Assembly (NCBI GenBank): GCA_018398585.1
Contig: JAGTTD010000008.1
Location: 1,686,501 to 1,750,500, forward strand
Source of the DNA: Simmondsia chinensis
Taxonomy: Eukaryota > Streptophyta > Magnoliopsida > Caryophyllales > Simmondsiaceae
Reading direction: 5' to 3'
DNA length: 64,000 bases
Shown here: in pieces, positions 31,440 through 44,170 of the stretch
How the letters are laid out: each line of letters begins with the position of its first letter
How positions within the stretch are numbered: the first letter of the stretch is position 1
Notes under the pieces: generated by a model
Seen by the model: only the letters and a program-made list of their open reading frames with translations
The model's database searches: none
What the model was told of the DNA's origin: nothing
Program-made: the position numbers and the translations under genes

Positions 31440-32036
31440 CGGCATGATTTGGCTGCAAGCGCTCCTAAGGTTGGATGAAGACTACTCGACGGATGCGAAT
31501 AGAGGAAGAGGCCGGCCAATCGAGAATTGACCAAAGGTGTCTAGAATTGACTAGAGATTCACCAGTGCCCGTCAGGAGATGCGTATATCTATGTATAAGG
31601 ATATCTAACCCTCCACTTGAGTCGAGAAGGTAAAGAAGAAATCCATGTACACAATCCGACAGGATCTCGCCTACCTCAACCTAAAAGAAGTGACGGCCCA
31701 AGTTCGAGCTTAGTGGAGGAATAGTATAGGGATAACTAATATAGTTGTGCAGGTGCATTCAACATCAGTAAACTGTGGCATGTTTGTCTGTATATACGTA
31801 GTACGGGTGTTGGTTTAGTCGCTTAGGACTCCTAGGATCTAGTGCAGCTACTCTCTACACACCTCTCTACTCTATTACGCCGCTCTCTACACTCTCCCAC
31901 TCTCTCTCTATCTCTTTCCCTATCTCACTGTAACCTCCCTTTGTCTCTCTCTCTCTCTCTCTTTCTCTCTTTCCCTATCTCTTTACTCTCTTTTACGCTC
32001 AAACCCCCACTTTGATTACTCTAGGCCACATTGATA

Positions 32037-32068
<32 letters not shown>

Positions 32069-32376
32069 CGCCCCCCGTCCTTCGTGCTTGTATGCCCCCA
32101 CGCGCATACATACTTAGATCCTTGTATTACTTATTTCATTAATTCATGTGTGAATTCTCCTGTGATTAATTCAGTGGTGATAAATTGATTATTTACTTGC
32201 AGGCGTACACACACGCACCTTAATTGGAGCGATTTAAAGGCTGGGAGACATCGGAAACAGTTTCTCGTCGGGATCTCACCTTGATGAGGTAAGACTGCGT
32301 ACATCTTTCCCCCTCCAGACCCTGCGCGAGCGGGAGCCCTTCAGGCACTGGGTTTGTTGTTGTTGTTGTTGTGCCC
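31440..32376 (+). pseudogene. RTE-type LINE 3' end, heavily decayed
   Basis: Pieces of the C-terminal coding end can be followed (CGTCAGGAGATGCGTATATC, then ATCCGACAGGATCTCGCC, CCTACCTCAACCTAAAAG and CTTAGTGGAGGAATAGTATA). A CT-rich 3' UTR and a 30-base C run (32038-32067) follow, then the tail at 32230-32376: ATCGGAAACAGTTTCTCG, TAAGACTGCGTACATC, GCGAGCGGGAGCCCTTCAGG and five TTG repeats. Confidence 0.65.
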
Positions 32377-32639
32377 GCTCCATCATCTCCATTGCCGGTT
32401 AATGTCCTGTAACATCTATTGGTTTTTGCCTGTATTTGTTTCGTTTTTTTGGTCTAGTGTATTGTGCTTGTCGTTTTCTAAAAGGTGTCTATTTTATATT
32501 ATAACTTTGTTACTAATTGTTAAAAGAAGACAGTTTTTCTAAAACTGGATTGTTGTTATTGTAATAAAGTAAATAATAATTATTACAATTACTAATATTG
32601 TTGGAGTTCTCATCTTCCTTTCACTTCGACAAAACAAGA

Positions 32640-32925
32640 TCCCCATGAAACACCATTAAACACAACAACACAGAGAAGAGAGAGAGAAAGAGAGAGAGAG
32701 AGTTCGACGGAGGTGCTCAACCAGTAACCGCTGATTGCTGAGATTCAATTTCACTAGATTACTTTCACTCTATTCAATTTTTCTTCAGATCCATTTCGTC
32801 TCTCCTTTTCGGCGATTGAATTCTTGTTCATGGCGATTTGGTGATCTTCAGATTCGATTTGGTCCGATTTTTGTTGGATTTGATTGAATCGAGGGATTTT
32901 TGAGCTTTGTAGCGGAGATACAATC
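32640..32925 (+). promoter_or_regulatory. Probable 5' UTR of the AP-1 gamma gene
   Basis: A purine-rich GAGAGA tract at 32674-32701 and a T-rich leader with no ATG competing in frame precede the start codon. No clear TATA box is seen upstream, where the sequence is TA-rich around 32560-32600. Confidence 0.4.
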
Positions 32926-35900
32926 ATGAATCCCTTCTCATCTGGCACGCGATTGAGGTGAGGTTTTGATCAAATTTCTATTTCATTTTTGTTAGATCAA
33001 TGTTTTCGAGTGATTACTTGTGCGGCTATTTTGTTGAATTTCTTGCTAGTTTGTTTGTGTTTGTAGTTGAACATTGGGGTTTGAGTTTAGAATGATTTGT
33101 TGTTGATGGGCTGGACTATGTTAGTGGGAAGTAAGAAGCTGTGTCTTTACCTTTTAGCTTAAACTTTTGAGGCAGAAGGTTCTTTGACATAGCATCAGAG
33201 CCTTGTCGAGGTCACGAGTTCGAATCCAGTAGCTTTCACTTTCAATATTAACACAATTTAAGCATAATGTATGAGATGAACCCGTGTAATATCCACGGTT
33301 CAAGCCCAATGGTGATCATGTGATTGAGCACGTTAGAGTGTCAAACCATTCGCGGGTCTTCACCTATCGGTTTAAGATTTTGGGACAATTGGTTCTTTGA
33401 CATTGTACCAAAGCCTAACATGATTGGTTAGCGATCTTGGGTCACGAAGGGTCTAGCATTTTTGTGTGGTAGTACCCGCCGAACAGAGCTGTATCCTTTC
33501 TCATCCGTGTTGATGCATTAGGCTTCCCTGTGTGTCACAAGTAGTCTTAAGGAGTCTATCTTTACAATTATAAAAAAAAGGGTATCAGAGCCTCATTGAC
33601 CAAGAGGTCACAAGTCCGAATCCCAGTAGCCCCTCTTTCAATGTTAACACAATTGAAGCACAAGATATAGGATAGGGCTGTGTAATAATCACGCTTCAAG
33701 CCCAGTGACATTCCTGTGAGAGGACATGTTAGAGTATAAAATTATTCGTGGGTCTTTATGTATCAACTTCCGCGTCTGGGTCAATAGGTTTTTTGACATG
33801 GTATCAGAATCTTGTTAACCAAGAGGTCACGAGTCGAAATTCCAATAGCCCCCAGTTTCAATGCTAACACAATTTAAGCACAAGGTATGAGATGGGCTTA
33901 TGCAATATCCATGATTCAAGCCTAATGACTTTCGCGTGAGGGGTCATGTTAGAGTATAAACCATTCCTGGGCCTTCATATATCAGCTTAAGCTTTGAGGA
34001 CGGTTGGTTTTTTGACAATGATTTATGTAGTTGGGTTTGATTGGGCTTGTTAAGAGCAATGCTTGTTGGGTAATTGTTAGATGTAAAAATTGTTGGAATC
34101 ACTGTCTTATTTGTCAATCTTAATGCTACATTATTTGTTGCTGCTCGAGTTCAGGAAAAAAAATAGTTCATTTAGGCTAGGGCTTAAGCACTGAAATGAG
34201 CTAGAAGAGATTTTCACTTTAATTTTCGGACTTGTCAAGTAAACAATTTTCCCAAAAAGTTGTTGTTAGGTGAAGGCCTAAAAATATTCTAATATTCTGA
34301 CATGCCCCACGCATAAATGCCCGTTGGGTTTAAAGTGTGGATAGTGCATAGTTCAGCTTATATCATGTGCTAAAATTGTATTAATGTGAACGGTAGAGGC
34401 TGTTGGGATTTGAACTTGCAACCTTTTGGTCAACAAGACTCTGATATCATAAAAAGGAACCAAGCATCCAAAATGATTTTTGTTAGTCGATGGCCAAACA
34501 ATCATATTATACTCTAACAGATTTCACTTGTAATTGAAATTTCTATTCCCGAGGTACCTTGATGCAACGGTTAACGGAGAGCGAACAATTAGAGGAACTA
34601 GGGTGTGAAAGAGTGGTCACTAAAGTGCTGGATTTGGGCAAATGGAGAAGAGTGAGAGGCATCTAAACTTTGGCGTCACTAGCTTAGATTCTATTCAAAT
34701 GAGATGGTGGAGGATTAATGCAGCCAACCCACGTATTGCAGTTGTTGACTTCCTACTAATATTATTTTTCTGTTTTGATCGAGAAAGAAATATCATTAAG
34801 AAAGAAGTAATGTACAAAAAGTCAAGGACAAGATGTCTTCAGTTGTCAAATAGAAACCAAAAACTAATAATACTAAATCCTCCAATCCTTCTGCAAATCT
34901 GCCAATGCTATGTATGGGAAGCTCCTAGAGCTCTTGTGCCATAAGAAATTTTTTAGTGTATGTTGGTCAATGAAAATTCTAGCATTTCTTTCTAGCTAAA
35001 TGCACCTGAGAATCACAATCTTAGCCGCCGAGAACGACATTAGGATGTTCTTCTCCCTTCCTGCTAATATTGTTAATTGGATAATTCAAATTACATTGTG
35101 AATTTGACAATAAATAATATGGAAGTTACATTATCAATTTGAAAATAATTCAAAAATAGAAATCCAAGTTATGCTTTGAATTTGACAATAGTAGAACCTA
35201 CACATGGCTTATGTTATGTGGTCCCTTCGTACTAAGTTTAACTTTGCAATTATGTTATTGTTTTCTTGTTCTCTTCATAGTTTCACTCGGATTTCTGGAC
35301 ATTTAGATCTTTTTTTGCTTACTTTTTGATTGTGTTATGTTCTTTTTCCTTTTCTAGGGTCCTTTTTGTTGTTGTATTGCTGATGTCCAAACTCATTTTC
35401 TAGTTTGCTCGGTAAAACTTTCCTTTAGAATGGTTGCAGGATTCATAGCTGATTAGAGACTTTTGAAATAGGGGATCACGATCCATTAGTTTAATATTTG
35501 ATGGTGTGTCGAGCTGATTCTAACGGGGAGTCTAGGTGTGTGCCTAAAAGACTAAAAAAGTCGTGCTGCTTAATTATAGTCACATGATGCCTTTTGGAGG
35601 TGTGTTCCCTTTATCCGGTGATAAATTGAGCAAGCCATAATTGAAAAGGTGGGACAGTCTTGCAGATGGCAAATTTTAGGGACCGTATTGTTGTATGTTC
35701 TTTTTGTGTTATCCGAGTTGAGGGGTTATCAGATTTTTTGGTGAACTATGAACTTGCTTAAAAGCAATCAGGGGCAGTTATGCTGTGTGGACATGCAGCC
35801 ACCTTTATATGGACACGTGCTTGCAGTTTTTGCTGGAGCAGTTTCTTTAGGGTAAGACTGGCTTTACTTTGCTACCAGTTCGTTGGGTTGTGAAGAAGCA

Positions 35901-38900
35901 TTGCTTACACGAGATAAAAATGGCGGAAGTGAGAATGATGGGAGGTCTTTGTGGCATCAACGTGAAGAAAAGGTAAGAAATGAATACACTTGTGAGAGAG
36001 TATGCGTAGCCTTTCTGAGGATAAGATAGGGAAGGATGGTCAAGATGCTTTAGCCATTTGTATCATAAACTTCTTGATGCACAGCTAAGGAAGAGTGACC
36101 CGATATGGATTAAGGGAACTAGAAGAGGTAGAGGTAGAGATGAACCTAAACAGACTTTGGTAGCAACAAGAGGAAATGATTTGGCTTCCCTTTACCAAGA
36201 CCTTACAAAGAGAAAAAAAACAAGCATTGAGATAGAGGATTAATATAGCTGATCCCACACTTACATAGTATGCCAGCTGGATGAAGATGGGTACTGAGTT
36301 TCTTTGGGATGGAAGTAGTATCTTTGTTCTATGTGTTCTTTTGGTGCTTTAGGTTGACGGATACTTGAAGGGACTAGACATCCCTTTCATGTAGTTACTA
36401 TTTTGTTGCCCTTGCTCATTTGTCTTCTCCTCGCGAGGATGCTTGGTTGGTTCTTTACCTGAAACAGATGCCTCTCCCGTATAGGTTGGTTGTCATTCCT
36501 TTATATCTTCCCTTTTAACTATTTTAGCTACAGTTGCAAAGCTACTCTCAGTGACTTATCTTTGTGAAGGGAAGGAGAAACGGGTGATGTGGTCACTGAC
36601 AAAGTGGACTTGGCTAAATCACTTTATCACTGCCGCATCGTTGCAACAGTAGTTCAAATAAAAGAGTTTGTCACATAAGGAAGCTTTGTGCTTTGCAAAA
36701 GCATTGGAAAGCTTTGTACCATCGTATGCAGCCTGTCTTAATTTCTTCCATGATCCCTGCAGATTATAATTGTGGGGGGAACTTCTCTTGCTCTTGTTAT
36801 GTCCAAGAGCTTATGTTATCAGCCAGAGGATTGTTTCTGTAATCTATTGACATTTCATACTTTCGTCTTACAAATTTTTTTCGATTGGAAAAGAGAGTAT
36901 TAAGAGCGAAAAATGTGCAAATTATCGTCTTACAAATATCGTATTTCATATTATCTTTTATTTTGATGTAGGGACATGATTCGAGCCATTCGTGCTTGTA
37001 AGACGGCAGCTGAAGAACGCGCTGTTGTCAGAAAAGAATGTGCTGCTATTCGTAACGCCATTAGTGAAAATGATCCAGACTATAGACATCGCAACATGGC
37101 GAAGCTCATGTTCATTCACATGCTTGGGTACCCAACGCATTTTGGTCAAATGGAGTGCCTGAAGTTGATTGCATCTCCTGGATTTCCCGAAAAGAGAATA
37201 GGATATCTTAGCCTTATGTTGTTGCTTGATGAAAGACAAGAAGTCCTTATGCTGGTTACAAATTCATTAAAACAGTATCCGAACCTTGTGTTAATTTCTA
37301 TTTGACGGTACTCAATGCTTAAAATAATGACTAATATTTTTTGTTGTTGTTATGTTGAGACGCTATATACATATGTTGCTTCCTTGACATTTTATAGAGA
37401 TCTGAACCACTCAAACCAGTATATTGTGGGCCTTGCTCTTTGCGCTCTTGGTAACATTTGTTCAGCTGAAATGGCTCGTGACCTTGCTCCAGAAGTAGAA
37501 CGATTGCTTCAGTTCCGGGATCCTAATATTCTTAAGAAAGTAAGAGCTCTTACCTCCCTGTATACCATTTAGCTGTATCCTAGTACTAATCCGAGTGGCA
37601 AAAAGATTCCTTAGTTGCTTTTGCACCATATATATAACTTTAATTTATTTATCTTTTGAAAATGGATCATCAAAAGAAGAGGGGAAGCTTTCTCGTGTTT
37701 GTCGCTAAGCATTTACCATATCCTTAATCTGCTTAACTAAAGCCCTTTCTGTTTTAGACTTTTTTGGTAATTGATCTCCATTTATCTGCTGAATTCTTCC
37801 CCCCCCTCTTCATTTTCTACTGAATTCATTAGACCTTAACTGCTTACAGTAGTTTGTCTGGAAATGGGTTTGGATAAACTGTCCTGGATTTCCACTCTAC
37901 CCTGACACCATTGCTTTCCTCTGCGAAGTTCCGCTAGAAGTTTCTATGTTTATTGGAGCTTCCCCATTCCTCGTTTATGATTCCATATGCAATATGCATC
38001 CTACTGTTGGTTGGAACTAGAAGGCCCTATTTATTGTAAAATACTTCCAAGCAAAGTTATATCTTCTGTTGTAGGTCTGTGGCTTTCAACATATTGTCAT
38101 CTATAGAAAGTTTGAAATCCAAGCTTTTTCACATGTTTGCAAAATTTTATGGTTTTGCAACACCGGAGTAATTGTAAATGCTTATTTCATAAGTTTATGA
38201 TGTTTGCAAATTATTTGGTGCTTAGTTGAACTCCACCATGAGTTGACATGGAATGTTCCTGTGACATAGGCAGCACTATGCTCTATAAGGATCATAAGGA
38301 AAGTCCCTGATCTGGCAGAGAATTTTGTAAACACTGCTGCTGCTTTGCTTAAAGAGAAACATCATGGAGTAGTGGTAACTGGAGTACAGCTTTGTGCAGA
38401 GTTATCTAAAGCCAGTGAAGATGCACTTGAATATTTTAGAAAGGTAAGTTGCAGCTTTGTTTCATGAAAACAGAAGTAGCTGCAGCGGGTAAGATTTTAT
38501 TCCATATGATATCTTTAGTGTCACCCCGAAAAAGTATCTTTAGTTTTGTCCTGCATTTGCTGCTTTTCTTCTACTTCAGTACATATATACATGCCAGTCT
38601 TTATAGCGTCATGTAATCAGCATGAGTCTGGATAGACTGAATGTTGGCAAACTTTCATCTTGATTCTGCATGGACTTTGTTTATTCTCCATTCTGCATGA
38701 GCTGCCTTGTAGGTCATATTAGTCATGGGGGAAAGGTGATTTCAAACAGAAATGTTTAGGAATTACAAGAAATTGCATCTTTGGACGGGATCCATTATAT
38801 TTTATTTTATTGTCCATTTTACATATCAAATGGGGATGTTAGTTTTCCTAGTCTCATAAGTGTAAGAATTCTCTAGAAGATCTTTTGATCATTTGTAGTC

Positions 38901-40761
38901 TGAATTCAAAGAACCAAATTATGTTGTGAAGGCTTAATTCATATGGTTACTTCTTTACTTTAACCGGGGTACTATTTGTTTTTCAGAAGTTCACTGATGT
39001 TGTGGTGAGAGTTCTGAAGGATCTTGTAAACAGTCCTTACGCACCAGAGTATGACATTGCTGGAATTACAGATCCCTTCCTCCACATTAGGTTGCTAAAA
39101 TTTTTGCGTGTGCTGGGGCAAGGGGACGCAGATGCAAGTGACTGTATGAATGACATTCTTGCCCAGGTTGGTAATTCACCTGTTGGCTCTCCAATCCTAT
39201 CTCCTTTTTGTGCTGTTTGATAAGAAATTTACAGTGCATATCATAAAGAAGAAAAGATATTTTCTACGGAAAATTCCTTGCCATTCGTTGTGTGTATTGC
39301 TTTTTCTTAGAGTGCTGAATCTTCTTTCTGAATCTATGCACTAATCATAAGCTGCTTCTCAACAATGACCTTGTTAGCCACTGGGTCGAGCGTGTTGCAG
39401 TTGACATCTGCATACTGAGCTTCAATTAGTGTTTTCACGAATAGAGTTATCTTCTAAACTACAAAGTGTTTTCTCTTTCTGTTTGCTTTCATTAAGCACT
39501 GCTTTCAAAAGATGGATATCTTCACTTGTTTATTCTCTATTTAGGTTCTATTTCTCTGGATTCCTGGCACATAGGCGGTGATAAACGTAACTGTTATCAT
39601 CTTTTGATTTTTTAAATGCTTAGGGACCCACGGCGTGATCTGCTTTCGCTCTCTTTCTTACTTTTGTTACCAGATCTTGATGGGTGTTGGTCTTCAGTTC
39701 CTTATCATGCTGCATTGAAATCCCACCTCCTTATTATTATCTTTCTTTCCCCCCTTTTCTTGTGTTCCTAATTTTCTTTATCTTATTTCTGTATTGCGAG
39801 GTTAAACATCTAGGGTGAACAATATTATCACTTGATAGCCTGTGCAATAGCTTGAGTGTAAAGTTTAATAATCTTGGTGAAATTGCTGATACAATTGAAG
39901 TTTTACCAGTTTGCGGAAATTTTGATCAATTTCTGTAATTTTCTTTTATCATCTGTAATCTATTCTTTATTAGAAGAAATGTCTCTGGCTTCTCCCATTG
40001 ATCCATTTAGGTGACCCTGAAATTTTTCTTGGCAATTTCTTTTCTTTGTCTGAGTCTGCCGATCCTTATTTTTTCCTTTTTCTCATGACTGGATTTCTGA
40101 ATTCTTTTATATTTGTCTGAATCCATCCTCTTTGGTAGCAAGCTCAGGGTCATGTTTCCTTTGCTACCTTAATTTCAAGCTAAGTTTCACCAGTAGGGCT
40201 GTGAATTAGGAGGTGGCTTTATGACTTAAAAAAGTCGTCAAAGAATGAACTTGTTTTTTTTTATTGCCACTTAGACATGGCAGAAAGCTATGATAGTTTC
40301 CCTTTTGATGTTGTAATGCTGTAAAGATGATGGCATCCTTCCATTTTAGATAAAAGCAGTTAAAATTATTTTTTCAGTGCAGCTTTTCTGACAACATTTT
40401 GTGTTTTTGTAGGTGGCAACGAAAACTGAGTCAAACAAAAATGCTGGCAATGCTATTCTTTATGAGTGTGTTGAAACTATTATGAGCGTTGAAGATAATG
40501 GTGGCTTACGTGTGCTCGCGATTAACATCTTAGGAAGATTTTTGTCAAACAGGGACAATAATATCAGGTATTGTCCTTCAGTTTGATTCTCACTTAGTGG
40601 CTTTCTTTGTTCTGTTCATTTTCTTTTTGTTCTTTTGTTTCCTTTCACCTCTCAGTCGCATTATGCTGCTGGAGTTTTGCCTAAATTAATTCCCCCACTG
40701 TTTTCACTTTCATATTTTTTTGCACTATTTCTTTAATAATTTTTTCTGATTAGAAGTTTGA

Positions 40762-40793
<32 letters not shown>

Positions 40794-43700
40794 CTCTAAA
40801 ACCACCTAATACTTATCCTTGGTACATAACTCACCCCTTGTTTTCGCCTTTCAGAATTTTCCCTTACTTTCGTTCTTTTTTCTTTTTGCGTCACGTCAAG
40901 ATCGGTGCGTTATTGAAGAAAATAGATAGAGCTAAGGGACGGCAGTCAAGGGGGAAAAAGTCTTGGGGTGACTTTGCTGCTTATAATATTTTGGAGGCAG
41001 ATTCAAGGAACAGACTGTAGATTGTATTCAATGTTTATTGTACGTACACCTTGTTATTTTGCTAGTTGTCCCAGCCAAGGTACATCTTACCCTCCCCAAA
41101 CCCCTACCTTGGTGGGAGCCTCTTCGAGGCACTGGTTTGTTGTGTCTCAGCCATCGTAGCTTTTTTTCTTTTTCTTTCTCCCCCCCCCCCCCCCCCCCCC
41201 CCCCCCCTTGTTATCAGTATTCTGTAGATGCTCAAACCTTTATGGAAGGGTTGCACAGGTAGCCGATGACTGGCAACAGGGCATTGTGGAATTTTTTTCA
41301 GTATTGATTTTTGGGTAGAATCCACATGGCTAGTGGGACAAGGTGTATGTTGTTGTCCGAATTCCTTTGATTAGAGAGTTGTGCATTCCTTATCATTTCT
41401 TTGGAAATATTTCCCTTTTCTTTTCTATCCCGCATGGAATAGGTAATTAGTTGTCTAAATGGAAGGTAATGCAGTTTGCTGAAAATTAAATGTATATGCC
41501 AATGCAGAGTTACACTTAACCCCAGTTTGGCAATAATGATTCTAAGCCACGAGTTTGTCTGAACAAAGGATGTATACCTGGGCCGAAGTTCTTTTGATCG
41601 AAAATAGAAATATTATTAAGAGAGAAAGAACCTGGGCTGAAGTTGATGCCACTCCTTGGTTAATGTTGGTCCATTTTAATAATAAGATTATTATCTTAAA
41701 ATATCACCGAGTTTTGAGCTTCTTGGAGTTCTTTTCCCGAAGGATCAGCCTTAGTACTTGTCTATTGCTTCGAATCCTACAGTGTCTTTCCAGAGTATTT
41801 TTTATATGTTTGGTTGATTTAATTACTCTGAGTATTGTTCTCTTCCTATTTCCATCTTTATGAAGTTGATTGTGATCCGGATGAGGTATCATCATTTGTC
41901 AGATATGTTGCCTTAAATATGTTGATGAAAGCCATCACAGTAGATTTCCAAGCAGTGCACCGGCATCGAACTACAATCTTGGAATGCGTCAAGGTATTGT
42001 TTTCATTTTGTTTCCTGAATTTGTTTCTCTAAGAATGTTGCAGGGGATATTGAAGAAAGACTTGAAATTTGGTGACAGAGTTTCTTAAGAATTGTGATGA
42101 ATTTATCTTTATGGATCTGGCTGAGATATTCCCCTTCATTTATCAGGAGTCAGGAATTTTAATTATCTGTTAACTGGGAATAAATGAACCCTAACCGAAA
42201 TCTGAAACTCCACAAAATTAGCAATCTGATGGTTTTTACTCTAATGCTCTATTTGGTTCAAAGGAAAATGTCTTCCTTATGGAAGTTTTCTTCAAAATGT
42301 TTTCCATCAAAAATTCCACCCCCCCCCCCCCACCCAAAAAAAAAAAAACTTCTGTCTTTCTAGCTAAAAAAAATGATGTCATTCTATAACTTTATATAGG
42401 AATCACATTTGGCCAAGTTGAGGTTGATGTGAGGCGTATGATGTGGGATTACCGCTGAACACATTTTTCCTCTCTATGAAGAATGTTCTCCCCCCCTTTC
42501 TTTGAAGGAAAGTCAGTTTCCCCTCAATGGAGGAAAACGTTTTCCATAGAGGTAGTAGTTGTTATGAAGTTATACAAAAAATAATTGAATTGAGACAAAA
42601 AAGGTTTTCTGTTAAAACAAATGGAGCTCAAATGGTTCAAATTATATCTAGCTAGAAAGGATTCCAATATGATGTTTTTAGATGGACATGCTGGTTGTAC
42701 TGAAAGTGCCTAGGAGTGTCAAAAGCAAGTTCTAACCTTCACTGTAGTTTGCTTAAGCGTTTGTGTGTGAAGGTGAATGTGCTTGCTTGTATGGTGCAAG
42801 GGTGTCAGTGGGGTGTCATGGAGTGGAACTGTGACCTAAGGATGGAGGCTGCAACTACCGTGGACTGTGATTGCATTGAACAGTAAAAAGAAGTTGTATT
42901 ATGAGAAAAATGATGTGCAAAACGTTATAGCCTTCTTATTTTCAAGGAAGAAAAGAACAACTCAAATAAAAACGAAGCATTCGAGTCTCTATGCAAGTCA
43001 ACTGATGTTGTGTCAGAAGAGCCTCCAATGCCTAGGGAGCCTGAAAGTACCACCTTCTTTTATGAAAAATTCATCGTCATATATTGGCTAACCAAATATA
43101 GCACAAAATAGCCACTTCTATTGAGTAACATTTTAACATCCTTCCAATTCTCAAACTTAATAAAAAGAACACTTTGTACATTGTATACAGAGACGCCTCT
43201 ATTTGTCCAAATGACAGGTGATCATGTGATGCTTTTGTTAATAACTTTTCCTTTGGTGGGATATATCTGGGTAACCATGATTTTTTTATGAACACTCAAT
43301 TATAATTGATGTATGAGCTTGGCTTTCTGCTTTAAACTTCAAAGCTCTAAAAGTTGTAGTGATATAACTGCTCATCCATTTAGGTACATTTGTTCTGCGC
43401 ATGGAAAAATTATCTTCATCTTCCATCCCTTTTCATTGAGATGCTGGCATTCATTTTTCTATTATCATTGACGAACATCCAGTCTTTATTTCCAAACTGG
43501 GGGCATCTTACATTATTTATTTCCAGGATTCAGATGCTTCAATCAGGAAAAGAGCTCTTGAACTTGTTTATCTTCTGGTAAACGAGACAAATGTAAAGCC
43601 TTTGACAAAAGAGCTAATTGACTACTTGGAAGTAAGTGACGAAGAATTCAAGGGAGATCTTACTGCCAAAATCTGCTCCATTGTTGACAAGTAAGTCCAT

Positions 43701-44129
43701 AAGTTTGAAGCCCTTATCCTCTAGTAGAACATGCAAACCAATTTGTTGAAAGTAGATCTCTGATCATATCTGTCTGATCAGTGATCCAAAAAATCTCATT
43801 GATGTATATAAGATAGCATAAACGTTAAATCCATTGTTTAGTTGCAGCAAATAATTAGTTAAGCTCAGGATAATGTCATTTAGGAGCACACTTTCCTGAT
43901 TGGCATGAACATACAATCTAATCCAATCTCTTCATAGGGTCAGGCTTGAAAATTCTATTTCATTTAATATATTCACATAACATCATAACTAGTGCGGCCA
44001 ATACACAGAAACTACCAAAACACTTGATAAAAGGCAAATAGTTTAGCCTTATTCTATACTGTAAAGTGTTATTGTCATTGCTGATGGTCCTTCAGGGTTG
44101 TTCCGTTACAGTTCGCCATGGGTTTTTTT

Positions 44130-44170
<41 letters not shown>

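Noticed and set aside
41104..41325. Glycine-rich or proline-rich small proteins around 41.1-41.3 kb
   Set aside because: The runs of Pro or Gly come from the 28-base C homopolymer.
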